Positions 22,822 to 34,154 of a stretch of 64,000 nt of DNA are shown here, in pieces (position 1 is the first letter of the stretch; each line of letters begins with the position of its first letter). Source of the DNA: Pyrenula massariospora (lineage: Eukaryota; Ascomycota; Eurotiomycetes; Pyrenulales; Pyrenulaceae); assembly GCA_021030905.1 (NCBI GenBank), contig JAGFMI010000004.1:2294001-2358000 (forward strand), in the 5' to 3' direction. Both the position numbers and the translations under genes were made by a program. A model generated the notes under the pieces. The model made no database searches and had not been told where the DNA came from. It worked only from the letters and a program-made list of their open reading frames with translations.

Positions 22822-23238
22822 ATGCCCATCTCTCACAAATCCTATCCCGGCCATACCCACGCCTCGGGACAAGAAATGAACATCTGGATCGACACAGACG
22901 CCAACCGTGGCAAGCCAGAAGAGGTCTTTAGTCTGATCCTGAAGGGACCGCCGTGTAGCCTAGAGACTGCCGTGTCCGCGTTTGCCTACGGCTCAGAGCC
23001 GGGTGGGAACTGGGATGATGCTGAGGTAGGACAAACCTTGCTGTCTAGGTATCAACTGCGCTCCCTATTGACCTTGGATTCTCGTCAGCTCTGGTTTGTG
23101 AGCTCCTGGCACAGATCTCCCGCCGACATGCGCAAGCACTGCACATTTAGACTTTTTCGTCACGTTAGCACAAAGCCTATCAATACCGAGTCCTACCACC
23201 TGTATAATGACGGGACGTCGCGCTCGTGGAGGCACTAA
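22822..23238 (+). CDS. hypothetical protein
   Basis: I do not recognise this gene. The ATG lies in a good fungal start context (ACACA before ATG) after a CT-rich leader. The frame is open for 138 codons. A 63-bp stretch inside it (23026-23088) has a GTAGGA donor, an ATTGAC branch-like site and a TCAG acceptor. Because its length is a multiple of three, the protein is 138 residues if it is kept and 117 if spliced out. The N-terminal half is polar (SYPGHTHASGQEMNIWIDTD), and no signal peptide, membrane segment or known domain is visible. It could be a small lineage-specific gene or a chance frame. Confidence 0.35.
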   Translation: MPISHKSYPGHTHASGQEMNIWIDTDANRGKPEEVFSLILKGPPCSLETAVSAFAYGSEPGGNWDDAEVGQTLLSRYQLRSLLTLDSRQLWFVSSWHRSPADMRKHCTFRLFRHVSTKPINTESYHLYNDGTSRSWRH

Positions 23239-24003
23239 CTGGCTTCAGATTGACGAGGTTTTGTTTCATATTGGTGATGGACTTGTGGTGGAATGCATCA
23301 CCGGCGGAGGAATTGGCGCAGAATTCTTGTACAAAGGACGGATCCATTGCAGAATGCGACTTTTTGATTGAACGGATTACGTTCATGAATAAACGCTTGT
23401 CTATGAGTTCACAATCCCTCTGAGCGCTCATCTCAACGCATTTTGCTTCAAAATCTCTTGCAAACATCTCCTCCCATGTCGACCATCCTTGTGATACTCA
23501 CACTCTCCACAGCCAATCCGTAATTACTCGGGACTTTCATAGTATGTTAAAACGATTTTTGCCATTCTTGAAAAGAAACCTTGTGTTTATAGTATTTAAA
23601 CATTAATATAAATTCTTATTTATTTGTTTATTCCATGCTTTATAATTGTGATAAACAACGGAATAGACGAAACCTGGTGTACCTGTACAATCGGCGCTAA
23701 AGCGACCCACCGCAGTGTCTTAATCGGTTACGAATATGGCCCGTCAAGGCGGTCAGCCGGATACAACGACTCTTTACGGACAAGTCTTCATAAGCTTTGC
23801 GTGTTAAGCTATATTTAGATCACGTGGAGGGCATGAGAGTAACGTATCTACTTTGTCCTTAATTTTTTCAAAATTTAGGACAATCCAATAATAATCTGCT
23901 TGACAGCTGCCATATTAAAAATGCATATCTGTACAAAACGTTTCTGAATAATATCGTCAAGGTTGTCTGCTTGATACTTAGATTGATAAAATAATACACA
24001 GAT

Positions 24004-24147
24004 TCCCTTGTAGAGGGTCCCTTAAGAGAGATAGTCCAGAGTAGGCCTGATTCCATTGAAGAAGGTCCGTTAAGAAAAGTGGTTCAAACTAGGCCTGGTT
24101 CCATGAGGGAAGGTAGTTCAAGAAAGGTAATCCAGATTAGGCCTTTT
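24004..24147 (+). repeat. three degenerate 48-bp tandem repeats, in frame on the plus strand
   Basis: Units at 24004-24051, 24052-24099 and 24100-24147. Read on the plus strand each encodes 16 residues of the form S-x-x-EGPLR-x-x-VQ-x-RP-x. The third unit is more diverged (EGSSR in place of EGPLR). The repeat keeps the reading frame, and that frame stays open to 24321, but upstream it is closed at about 23992. The reverse strand has stops in every unit, so if the repeat was ever coding, the plus strand is the better candidate. Confidence 0.7.
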
Positions 24148-24242
24148 GATACTTCGAAGCGGAAGGGGAACTTTAACAGTATAGACGTAGGAGTCCTAAC
24201 TAGACTCCTCACGATCCCGAACTCACACCCCCCCTCGAGCCT

Positions 24243-24887
24243 TCAGGATTGTTGTCCGAACGATTTTTCCGAGGGCTTTGACGATTGCACCTCACTCCAG
24301 AGGAAAGACTTCTTGACGTAGAGCTTCGGAATCCTGTGGAAAAATTGAGATATGTAATTGCAGATGCCTGCTTGATTCAGGACCACTATTGCGAATGGCG
24401 CGTTACAGTATCCACTCTTGTCCTGTTTGCTGGTGGATATGGACTGAGATTCAGCATCGATAAATAACACAATCTCTTTCTGGCGCTTTTCAAGGGAGAT
24501 CACGTCGAAGAGCTTCTCATCTAAACCGAAGGTTAGCTAAAGTAAGATATAATCTCATGCAAGGTTAGCTGAAAGTAGGGCAACATCTCAAATAAGGCTA
24601 GCTAAAAGCATAACAGCATCTCGAAGGCTCTTACTGGTCTCAAGGTCCTTTCGATCATGTATGGTTAGCTTGTCGTCTTGGCAATCGTAGACCCAGGCTT
24701 TCTCATGCTTTTTGGGAGGAGTTGGTGTGCGGCTTCTTTGCTTGAGGCTCTGACGCGGAGAAGGCTCCTCCTGTTCGTGAATACCGGCCGATGCTTTTGA
24801 GCTAGATGTCATGTGCTGTTGTGGGCCATCGGATACATACATTGTCCTATACTGCTGAAATTTTGAAAAGAATCCGCAAACATTCAC
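24243..24887 (-). pseudogene. decayed gene fragment with 11-residue repeats, family unknown
   Basis: Minus-strand coding-like sequence starting near 24887 includes a basic Ser/Pro-rich stretch (residues such as SRTPTPPKKHEKAWVYD) followed by KDLETSKSLRDAVMLLASL. From about 24640 down to 24531 it runs through about four degenerate units of 30-33 bp (11 residues, pattern D-x-x-x-LL-x-x-L). The units are interrupted by stops of the TGA and TAG type, as expected from C-to-T change in CGA and CAG codons. The frame then reopens as LDEKLFDVISLEKRQKEIVLF and runs to 24243. I do not recognise the family. It looks like a host gene inactivated by point mutation, possibly RIP. Confidence 0.45.
24531..24640. 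repeat. about four degenerate 30-33 bp tandem repeats
   Basis: The word GGTTAGCT or GGCTAGCT recurs at 24531, 24563 and 24596, with a weaker copy at 24626, each followed by A-rich sequence and an ATCTC word. The spacings are 32, 33 and 30 bp. The set lies inside the decayed minus-strand gene and matches its 11-residue repeats. Confidence 0.65.
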
Positions 24888-26354
24888 ACCATATTTCAGC
24901 CCGAGGGGATGTGCATTATATCAAGCGATCATAGGCAAAGCTGCCTAGTCCCATGATTTACGGACATAGAGGCTCTGTAACAGCGAGTGGGAGATTATGC
25001 CAACGGATGGTAGGCTGCACCGGGATTAGAAGAATCGGAAACCAAAAGATGGGGCCACATGATGTTGCTTTTGACGCGGCTGATTATAGCCACATGCGAA
25101 TTACAGCTGATGATCGATGCCTTTTTCGGTGACCGCAGCCCCGTGCAATGGGTCCAACCTACAATGTCTCGCAACGAAGGAGGGGTACTTTTGCCATTTG
25201 CCTAGCGGCATTCCGCGCACGCCACGTTTGCCTTTCCTGCCACACCATTTCCTCACCTTTAGGCAATGGGGCGAACACTCTCTCCTCCTCTCGATCCCTA
25301 GGATTTACCGCCCTTCCGTACGCCCCAGCCTTGCGGCTTACCAATAAATAGCGCATGCGGTCCAAGACCATAGAGGTTTTGCTTCCTGAAGGACTCATTT
25401 GTTTTTTCGGAACTCTTGCCGCGAGACAGACTTCGCGTCACGTTTCACAGATCGAGAGACACATCTAATCATCAGAGAAATTCGCAAGTCTAATACAATG
25501 AGGCAGTGAACCTAGTCAGTCCTTGCGACGATTGCATTGGATCGGGTATCGCACTATGATGAGCCTAGCGACTTCGAAGCTGGAGCCACAATAGGGCGAC
25601 GTGTGCCGGTCCTTCTATAGGACATGGTGGGCAGACAACAAATAATGTCTCTTGCAATCTTCTATGTGTGTCATCGCTTAAATCTTCCTTGCGCGGTCTC
25701 CAGCCATGGTTCCTCGTCGCAATAGCTAGTCCTATTTCCTGTACCGCTGGAACTTCACCGCTTCGAGGGGACGGCAACGTATTCTGGGCGTTAAACTATA
25801 ACCCACTTTGTTCGTACAGCAAAAGGCAACTGAGGCTTTGTTCGTCTTCTCTATGTGTCTTTCCGGCAAAGGGCAGATCTAGTCGTTAATCCTTCTACAT
25901 CACACCTTCGCTCAGCCTCCCAATGTAAAGAATACCCCATGGCTATGAGCGCGGGATATCGAACCTTCGCAAACCAGACTGAACCAGAGCAAGCCTATCT
26001 AATGGGTAACATTGCGGCTGGGATGGTGTTGTCGCTCACATTCAAGCAGATCATTTCTTTAGATCAACCAAATCTGATCTATGCCCCATCACCCTCCTTT
26101 ACATTTTTACTCAGCCTTCCTTTCCCCTACAGCCTCGGTACGAAAAACTTCAGATATGCGGTTGTTTCGGCCCCTGACACTCATTAAAGTATCAAAAAGC
26201 AAAACTGACCGGTGGAATTGAGCCCCATGCTACGCGCTCAACTGTGCGGCTCTGCCTTCTAATTAAAGTTGGTAGCACAAAAGATGAGGCTTCCCAGGCA
26301 ATAAGTATGAATACCGGCTGTAGCACGCGAAGCCGTATCTAAAGCTCAATTACG

Positions 26355-28161
26355 ATGGAGACCAACAACGGAATGAGTTCAGGCCAAACGGCGACTGGAT
26401 TTACTAATCCATGGAATAACCCAGAAGAAGCGTGGCAGAAGTGCAATCTACTCAGTCTTGGTATGTTTGACAATTTCATTAAATTCTCAGCGTTTGAATC
26501 TTCCTTTGGTAATGATAGTTCTGTTCTCCTTTTGACAAGATATCCAGATGGTGGAGGAGTCCGCGGCTACTGGAGCCTTCTTGTTCTTAAATATCTCATC
26601 GGGTGGATAGCCACCATTGAACAGGACCAAGATGAAAATGCGCCAATGGATGGAAGCCACGGTCATAGCTTTCACCCTGAGAGGTATCCCAAAAACGTTT
26701 CGCAGAATCTATCGGAAGATGAGAGGAAAAGTATCCGCGCCGCGGAGGCTAAGGACACGTACAACGTGCTGGACTTGGATAAGCAACGACGGTACTTACC
26801 ATGCCATTATTTTGACTACATATGTGGGTCAAGTACTGGAGCGTCAGTATACCATTATGATCATTGTCTTTCAGTAACTAACGCATGCAGATTGATCGCA
26901 ATCATGCTTGGTAGGTTGCGGATGACTGTACAGGATTGCCTTGATGAATACCAAAACCTGGTATCCCAGGTCTTCGGAAAACCTCGATATTTTACAAAGA
27001 TGGCTTTCAAAGTTGGCTTCAATAAATACAGCACCAAACGATTAGAGCAGGTCTTTCAAGGAGTAGCTACCCGGCGCTGTGAACACGATGGAGGAAAACG
27101 CAACAACTTTAAGTTCCCTTCCAGAAGAAAAGTTTGTAAGACGTAAGTAATCAGAAACAACGAAACAATGGAAGTAGCCATTAATCGTAGTCTAGCTAAC
27201 TTTCAAGTTCAGTTTTGTTACCTCTCTTGTTTCGGAGTGTGAAGAGGGCAAGCAAGAAACGACTCGTAAGAAGTACCTAATACGCTCTTACGATCATTAC
27301 GACGATATGAAGCACCGTCTTCGTTCTCAATCCCGTATGAACAGCGGTATTTCTCGGACTACCGACGTATCGAAGTATCAACCTCGCACAATCAATACTG
27401 GACCAGCCGAGCCTCTAGAGATCTGGCAGGTAGCGCGGGCCGCGACGGCTGCTCCATTGTATTTCAGACCATTCGAGGACACCGTTGACCCTGCAAACAA
27501 TACCTTTCGTCGGTTCGTCGATGGTGGACTTCACGCGCCAAACAATCCAACCTTAGAAGGTGTGCATGAAGTTAAGGAACAAAACGGTGCCAAATCTCTG
27601 AATCTTGTGGTAAGCGTCGGGACGGCACGTACAGACGAACCACCAGGGACTAGTCTCCCACAACAGATCAAGAATATGATCAGTCTAGGAAACGATCCGC
27701 AGCCGGTCCATGAGTCGGTTCTTAGAGAGGCAGGGCCCGAAAAGAGCGCTTTCGAATACTTTCGTTTCAATGCTGCCGAGGGTACGGGAGTTGAAATGGA
27801 CGAATGTAAGCCAAAACGTGGAAATATGCCGGGGTGCAAGACTTTGCAAACGCTAAGAACCCATTTCGATGCTTGGGTGCAACGACCGGAAAACGCAACG
27901 GCCCTCTGGCGTTGTGCGGTTCTCCTAGTTAAGCAACGAAGAGAAAGAACTAAGGAGAAAGGAAGATGGGAGACATTCTCGACCGGATCGACTTACCGTT
28001 GCCCTGTTGATGGGTGCGATGATATTTCGTTGAGCAGGGATGAATTGACAAGTCATATGAAGCAAAAGCACAATGAAACAATTGATGATGAGGCCGTCAG
28101 AGACTTGCTGGATGCTTGGCAGTACAGGAAAGAGACAGGGGTAATATCCTCTTCGATATAA
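26355..28161 (+). CDS. patatin-like phospholipase with C-terminal C2H2 zinc finger
   Basis: Four exons (26355-26460, 26548-26842, 26891-27142, 27213-28161; introns 87, 48 and 70 bp, all ending CAG) give 533 residues. Splicing restores the oxyanion motif DGGGVRGY at residues 36-43 and the nucleophile elbow GSSTGALIAIML (Ser131). ATAAPLYF and FVDGGL (Asp321-Gly323) complete the Ser-Asp dyad site, so the enzyme looks catalytically whole. Members are cytosolic or membrane-associated acyl hydrolases acting on phospholipids. After the patatin fold, residues 479-504 form a C-x4-C-x12-H-x4-H finger (Cys481, Cys486, His499, His504) followed by an acidic helix. No NACHT or ankyrin region follows, so this is a free patatin and not a patatin NLR. 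Fungal patatins are also used as effector domains in cell-death NLRs. Confidence 0.9.
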
Positions 28162-30909
28162 TGTAATATAGAAAAGTGGCAGGTGTGTGGGTGGCCAAGC
28201 GGTTCAGTGACCTAAATGTCTCCATGAGGGTAAAACGCTCGGCAATGCGAGTCAAGTCCAAAGACATCCTGAGCATATGACTATTTACACAAAGCAGGCT
28301 GACAATTGGTGAGCTCTGTATGCCTTGAGGAGTGAAAATGCCAACTAAAACTCGGATATCAATATAATCAAGCACTTGCCTAATAATGTCCTTGATCATG
28401 TCCAGTCCCCAATCCTATCTCAAACCCTTTCCCCCAAGCCTTCTTAATGGATGTCCTGAAAGTTTACGATTTTTCTTTAGCGGAATTTGTACTGAATGGA
28501 TCTGTAGGTAACTCAAACTAATTCGCAATGCATATAAGGACTGGTGAGGGGCGACCATGAATTTGTCGATATTAGAATGCATCATGTTATCGTCTTAGAA
28601 TGTCGATTTAGAATAAAGTCCCTATAGCTTTACAAAAGCATCTCCTGTTTTCATTCGGGATTCGGGCAGATAGTATTACTCTGCAAAGGAAGTTCTGCGT
28701 CGTTGAAGCAAACTTTTTTTACCAGAGGGATCGCCAGAAGAAGTATTTGACTTGATGAATATTAAGGCCGGACAGATTTTTTCGACACCTTTCTCGTCAT
28801 CACAAAGTCGCGTGTATGTAATCGGTAGGATTCTCAAATTTCTGGCTCATTGGCTGCTTTGCTGCGGGCAATGTGTACTGGAGCTATTCGCATTTTGACG
28901 CTACCAGATTACCACTCCTATCAATTCATCACAATTTGTCCGATCTTATAATTGGCGGCTCTCACCGGTGGAAATCAAAGACCTGGAGACCGAAATGAAT
29001 ATCCTGGAAAACCGGCGAGCACGGGAGAACCTAAAGCTGTAATTATTTTTATCGCTGTACCCCTCTTCATACACCTAAGGCTGTTGACCCACCACCGCAT
29101 TGACTTCTGAATCAAGGTGCGTTGTGCTAGACGCAGCCATAATCGGTTTATACTTGCAATTCACCATCCAGCAGGCCAGCTAGGTCGCATCCGCTCTTTA
29201 GTACAGCAGTCTCATCTCGCCATCTAAGGGATCTTCACCTTTGCGCAGCAGGTCACCGTATTTGAGATCCTTCGACGTCAACCAAAAACCGAAGAGTCCC
29301 CGGAATGTATTCACTGTATTTAAAGGTATTTGAATTTTCTACCACGCGAGATTCATCCTCAAGAAATAGGACCTAAATGGAGGGAGTCATCGAAATCAGT
29401 CGTTAGAAGTTTCGATAGAAGATAGTTTTCAATTCGGCAGTATTGAGTGGTGCTGATGAACTATTTCGTCTGCTCATATCTCGTTTGGCTTAACAGTCTA
29501 AATCCGCGCTCTCTTCGTACGCCATGACCTTTAGGTCGTTCGATCTAAAGTATACTTCACTTCCATTGCAATCTTCTGCTGACCCGGCCTTCCCCCTCCG
29601 ATTTTGTCCCTTACTCAGTCGAGGAAAGGCTGACACAAAATTTAATATTAAACAACAAATCAGGACGATAGATCAGAAGGTCAGGCAAAGGGAGACATAC
29701 CTAGCAAAGGTACACTGTTATCCAAAAGGACCTTACACCTCCTCAGCTTCGGCACACAGGCTTCATCGCAAGGATGATATGTATCCTTAACGCACGTTCC
29801 AATTTCGGAGAGGGCACGCATTCCGGATTTAAACTTACCAAGTTCTTGGATTCCTTACTGAACAAGTCTGTGTCATTCTAGCAGGAACGATACTGTGTCG
29901 GGGCACTCCCAATCCTTGGTCTCTCGCTATGCTTTCCCATGTGCTCTCGCCATGATTCACTTTCACCATCGATCTCCTCGTCAACCATTTCTCACTATCT
30001 TTTTTATCATGTACACGAATGTAGATATAAATTCCTAAAGTGCTTGAAAGTGCACTTTCCGCCACCGCGTTATGATCCGTGACCGCCCGGGTGCTATTGA
30101 CGAATTTTACAATTTTGTAGACGCCGTCATTGATGATGATTCAAAGACTACTTCTATCTGTTCTGTGGAAGGAAACGTCGGAAGGGGAGATTGTCTTCGA
30201 CATGATAGTATTTGTATAAGAGAGGGAATGAGAGGAGAGGGAATGAGAGGAGAGGGAATGAGAGGAGAGGGAATGAGAGGAGAGGGAATGAGAGGAGAGG
30301 TGATGATGAGTGAGGTTCCTTCGGAGGCATAGGCTCGCGGGCGAGCGATAACAGTGGGTTGCGGAGATTGTCGGTAGCCGCAGCAAAAGAAATAAGGGGG
30401 CGGAAGAGAGATTTGAGGTTTGAGAAAAGATCGAATGTTGAGTGGGCATGAGGAGAGTGTTTGTAATAAAACTACTTATCTTGAACACAAGACTTACGAG
30501 TAGTCTGTGGCAGAATGACGGCCCATCATTCCGTCTTCCCCCGCCGTGGCGGGCAACGTCCAGCCTTGTTCCCTGGTGGTCAGCGAGCTTATCCTGCGGC
30601 TGATTGGGCAAACCGGAGACACGTGTGCGAGATCGTCCTGTACGGGAACTGATGCACATCTACGGATTTGATGTTGCACAGATCTGTGATCTATAATTTC
30701 TTTTTTTTTTGACCCGACCCGGCTCCGCTTTCTCCGGCGATTAGCAGTGCTTGATCGAATGACACACCAAGTTGGTCCTCACGCATCACATTTTAGTACC
30801 TTTATTTTCGGAAGATTTGTAAAAAGATTGTGCCCAATCTAATTGACTTCACAGCCTTCCATGCTTTATGCATCTTGACTTTCCCCAGAAAGTCTACAAG
30901 GTGACCATC
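28162..30909. other. 2.7-kb gene-poor spacer
   Basis: Contains a 15-bp minisatellite (listed) and a short coding-like tail on the plus strand near 28960-29042 (SPVEIKDLETEMNILENRR then stop) that could be the end of a lost gene but has no upstream support. A tRNA A-box-like word at about 28190 has no B box. No gene is called. Confidence 0.45.
30224..30298. repeat. minisatellite, five 15-bp units
   Basis: Five perfect tandem copies of GGGAATGAGAGGAGA. On the minus strand one long open frame reads them as SHSLS units, but that frame has no other protein-like feature. Confidence 0.95.
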
Positions 30910-32928
30910 TCACGTCTTGATATCCTTGTGCCCATCAGAGACCCGAATCACAGCCGTAACCTCATCCTCCTCAATCTCCATAATGACCTGCGGGCCCTTG
31001 TACCCGTGGTTCCGCTTCCACAGATAATAGACACCGACGATGATCGTGAACCCGCCGCTGATGACGGAGCTATAGTTCATTTTCTGAGCGTTGGTCGGTA
31101 GCGTGTAAGGGAAGCAGTAGATCACATCGAACACGATGATATACGCGCACGCAATCGCGAGCGTCGGATACGCCCACCCGTCCGGCATCCAGAAGGGGCC
31201 CGGCTTGACGAAGCGGCGGCGCGAGAGGAGGTGCGGCAGGATGGCGGCGGCGTAGGACAGGGTGGTGAGGATGGTGAAGCAGCCGATGATGGCGCTGAAG
31301 GCGGTGGCGTAGGCGACGTAGACGCAGCCCAGGGCGATGGTGGCGGCGAAGATGTACAAGGTCGCGATGAAGGGGTTTTGGTAGCGGGCAGACACGCGGG
31401 CGACGTGCGGGGCGAAGGGGACGGCGTTGTCGCGGGCGAGGGTCCAGAGCATTCGCCCGGCCGTGAGGAAGGCGCCTGGTAGGGAGAGCAGACCTGACAT
31501 AGTGAAGAGGACGAGCAGGATTGACGTTCCGGTCTGTGAACGGGTGGCTTGTTGATATATCGCGGCCAGGGGGAAAGACGGAATGTTGGGATTTAGCACA
31601 TCATTGATGTCGGTTACGGCGTAGAGAAGAACGGCATAATAGAGAAAAGCTGTAACGAATCCAGTGCTCAGTTGAGCAAAAATGCCTTTTGGAATGTTGC
31701 GTTTCGGCTGAGGAATTTCTTCAGCGACTGTTGTGTACGTGGTTAGCAATGATGGGAGATTTTTGGATAAGATTGCAGCATACGATGTGTGCAAGAGTCC
31801 GGAGTGCCTATAGTATAGGCGCCGTTTAACATTCTATAGATCGGATCAACAACTTTATCTCAGCAATCTCATGCTTGGAACACTCTCACCCTGCAAGGAA
31901 TACAAATCCGTTACTCGAATAGCCAGTGTTGTTAATCCAATCTCTCCAGACGAACGAACTGCTTGCGTGGCCGTGCCCATTATACGAGGGCCAGATTGCG
32001 CACATCAGGATAGTGATAAACCAGATCCCCAAACACGAAACGCCGCTAATATTAGATAGTGTGGGTAGGACACGCTGCCCAAATAATATTACGCCGCAAG
32101 CGAGGCAAGACACAAGCACATAGGCTATGAATATATGCCAGCGCTCGGGCTGAAACCCTTCATGGAAAACACAGTAGATTCCAAGAATGGCGTTGGCACT
32201 GAAAAGGCCGCCTGAAGCCGATCCAATCGTCCTATATCTCTAAGCTCATCGAGAACCAAGTCTTGAGAATAGGCTAGATGCGTAAGAGAATGGTCGGTGC
32301 TTACCATGCAAAACAGTTCCACCTGTGCATTGATTAGTGTGATAAATGAGTTGACTGTAGGGAACAACCTACCAGCCAGCGTACCAACTGCAGACGCGTC
32401 CGTACTTAGGCCCACCTGTGATTGAGGCCCAATGGTATACTGATCGCAATAGTAAGCAGGGGGTAAATATGATTATCACGATGAAATGCGCAATACCTGA
32501 CGCAGATGAAGGCAATGCAGATGCAAGCTCGGCGAGAGCAGCGCCAATTGAAAGGTACAATAGACATGCGGCAGTACTGTGAAGGGTCAGCGAGGGTTGA
32601 TTTGATGGAGAAATCAGGGAACAGGACAACTCGTAGACGACTCCAGGCCCTCCACCGTTAGAAAGAGCGACGACCTAGTATAATAGTTATTTCCGACCCA
32701 CACACATCGATCCAAAATTCTAACCAGAGAACCTGATCCAGCAAGCCAGGCATTGTCTACAGCGATAGCGATGCAACAAATACTCCACAACCCAAAATTT
32801 CGATCAAGCTCTTGAACATGACCGGATGCATTAATGGTCTGAACGATGACCCCTTGAGATGTATTTTTCTCTGCTTCCGATTGAGGAATTGAGCGGCTCG
32901 ATAACTGAATGTTATCTTTGATGTCCAT
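30910..32928 (-). CDS. amino-acid / GABA-type permease (APC superfamily)
   Basis: Eight exons (32928-32725, 32674-32628, 32576-32497, 32439-32373, 32322-32305, 32231-31890, 31833-31784, 31727-30910) join to 541 residues in a single frame. Introns are 50-73 bp. The order of motifs is that of fungal amino-acid/choline/GABA permeases: a polar N-terminus, FGLWSICCIAIAV, SNGGGPGVVYEF, LAELASALPSSAS, VYHWASITGGPKY, AGWWNCFAW, MLNGAYTIGTPDSCTHLAEEIPQP and GRMLWTLARDNAVPFAPH near the tenth helix. About twelve membrane helices are expected, with an acidic cytosolic tail. The 18-bp fifth exon and 47-bp second exon are short but each is needed for the conserved sequence to read through. The protein should import amino acids or related amines across the plasma membrane. 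The substrate cannot be assigned. Confidence 0.92.
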
Positions 32929-34154
32929 GATTGACTTACAAACGATTGAAAAATTGCAGCAAGCTTGTGGGAAACCAGACAATGTAGCACATCCCTCCGC
33001 AATCTATCAGATATTTGTGTTCCATCTTCACCGCTAGAGGAGAGAAGATGCGTCGTGCACTTGAATGGTCGAGAACGGGACATGCATATTCTCGGGATGC
33101 CCAACATAATCGGCCAATCAATTCGAAAGCAACAATGAGCGCTGCACACGGCGTTACACAAAAACTTCTCATAAAAGTATCTCGCGTAGGATAGGGCTGA
33201 GCGGACCGAGGGAGGCGATGCACGGTGCCTCAAGCTGTTGTGTTGGAAACCAATCAGCTGCGCGGATATCGTGCTGAGGGTGTGCGAAGTGCATGGAAGA
33301 CCTCGCGGGCGGGACAAACCGCGGGATAGCTCTCCTTGTTGAAACAGGCGCTTCTGGGAAGCCCTTGTGACGAGCGACGCTCAGAATGAACTTCATGATA
33401 AGCGCAAATATCCACGACCAATTGATGCCTTTTAGGCATCTCGTCTGTACACTCCCTCCAGAGTTCCCTGTCTTTCTGTACAGCAATCAGAGGCGCGGAC
33501 TCGAAGATCCAGGCATCCAACCACGCGGCCATGTCGTATAGGTAGGCCATAGCATTTGAAGTCATCGCTCCGGTTGCGTTCGTCGAAAGGCAGACTTGGG
33601 TCAACCCGTCTGCTCCTACTTGTCATAATATCCACCGTTACAACATGAGGCGCGCAGGCTAGGTTTAAACACGGGTGAGTGACTTGTGGGGATGAGGCTA
33701 TCGCGATTTCACTCGAGGCTCGGTGATCATTTTAGCGTGGTGCGGGGCAAAGTAAGCAGCCACGACTTCTGTCACCCTGCCCTCGACTGTAAGTGCGGTG
33801 CGGGGCAACGGGAGCGGTTGCTCAGAACTAGAAGCCAATCACTCCTTCGATACCTCGTAGCCGTGTGGTGAACAACCATCGATCTGATTGTGCGAGGCCA
33901 TTAAATATTCATCAATTGATCAATCTAAAGCTTACATTGAGTCCATCACCAAACCCTGGCTACTTTCGAAAAAGGTGTGAGTAACACAACACAACGACGT
34001 CGGACGCGCTCTTACGTGGACAAAACACCAAGATATGCTCTTGATGATAATAATTTCGTCATGTATGGCGCATATTCGATGCCATCTTGAGCCTCAGCTT
34101 TCAATTCAAGTCTTCCTGCACAGCCCGACTGCCTCTCCTCTAATAAGATCTCGC
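32929..34154. other. intergenic, no clear gene
   Basis: Promoter side of the permease gene. Minus-strand frames of 95-186 codons overlap each other between 32757 and 33635 without domains or consistent codon pattern, so they are taken as chance frames. Confidence 0.45.

Larger units (their letters stand above)
23239..26354. other. AT-rich, decayed region
   Basis: From about 23540 the sequence becomes AT-rich and contains two sets of degenerate tandem repeats and broken coding-like fragments, listed separately. From 24900 to 26354 there are only short frames without motifs. The stretch looks like decayed former coding sequence plus the promoter of the patatin gene. Confidence 0.5.

Noticed and set aside
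28185-28260. tRNA-like sequence beginning with a TGGCCAAGCGG A-box word
   Set aside because: No GGTTCGA-type B box at the right distance and no closing acceptor stem. It is not called as a tRNA.
28960-29042. plus-strand coding-like tail ending in a stop (VEIKDLETEMNILENRRAREN)
   Set aside because: Protein-like charge pattern, but no upstream exon or start can be attached. Left as a possible remnant only.
32757-33635. overlapping minus-strand frames of 95-186 codons
   Set aside because: They overlap each other and the permease leader, share no codon pattern, and contain no domain.
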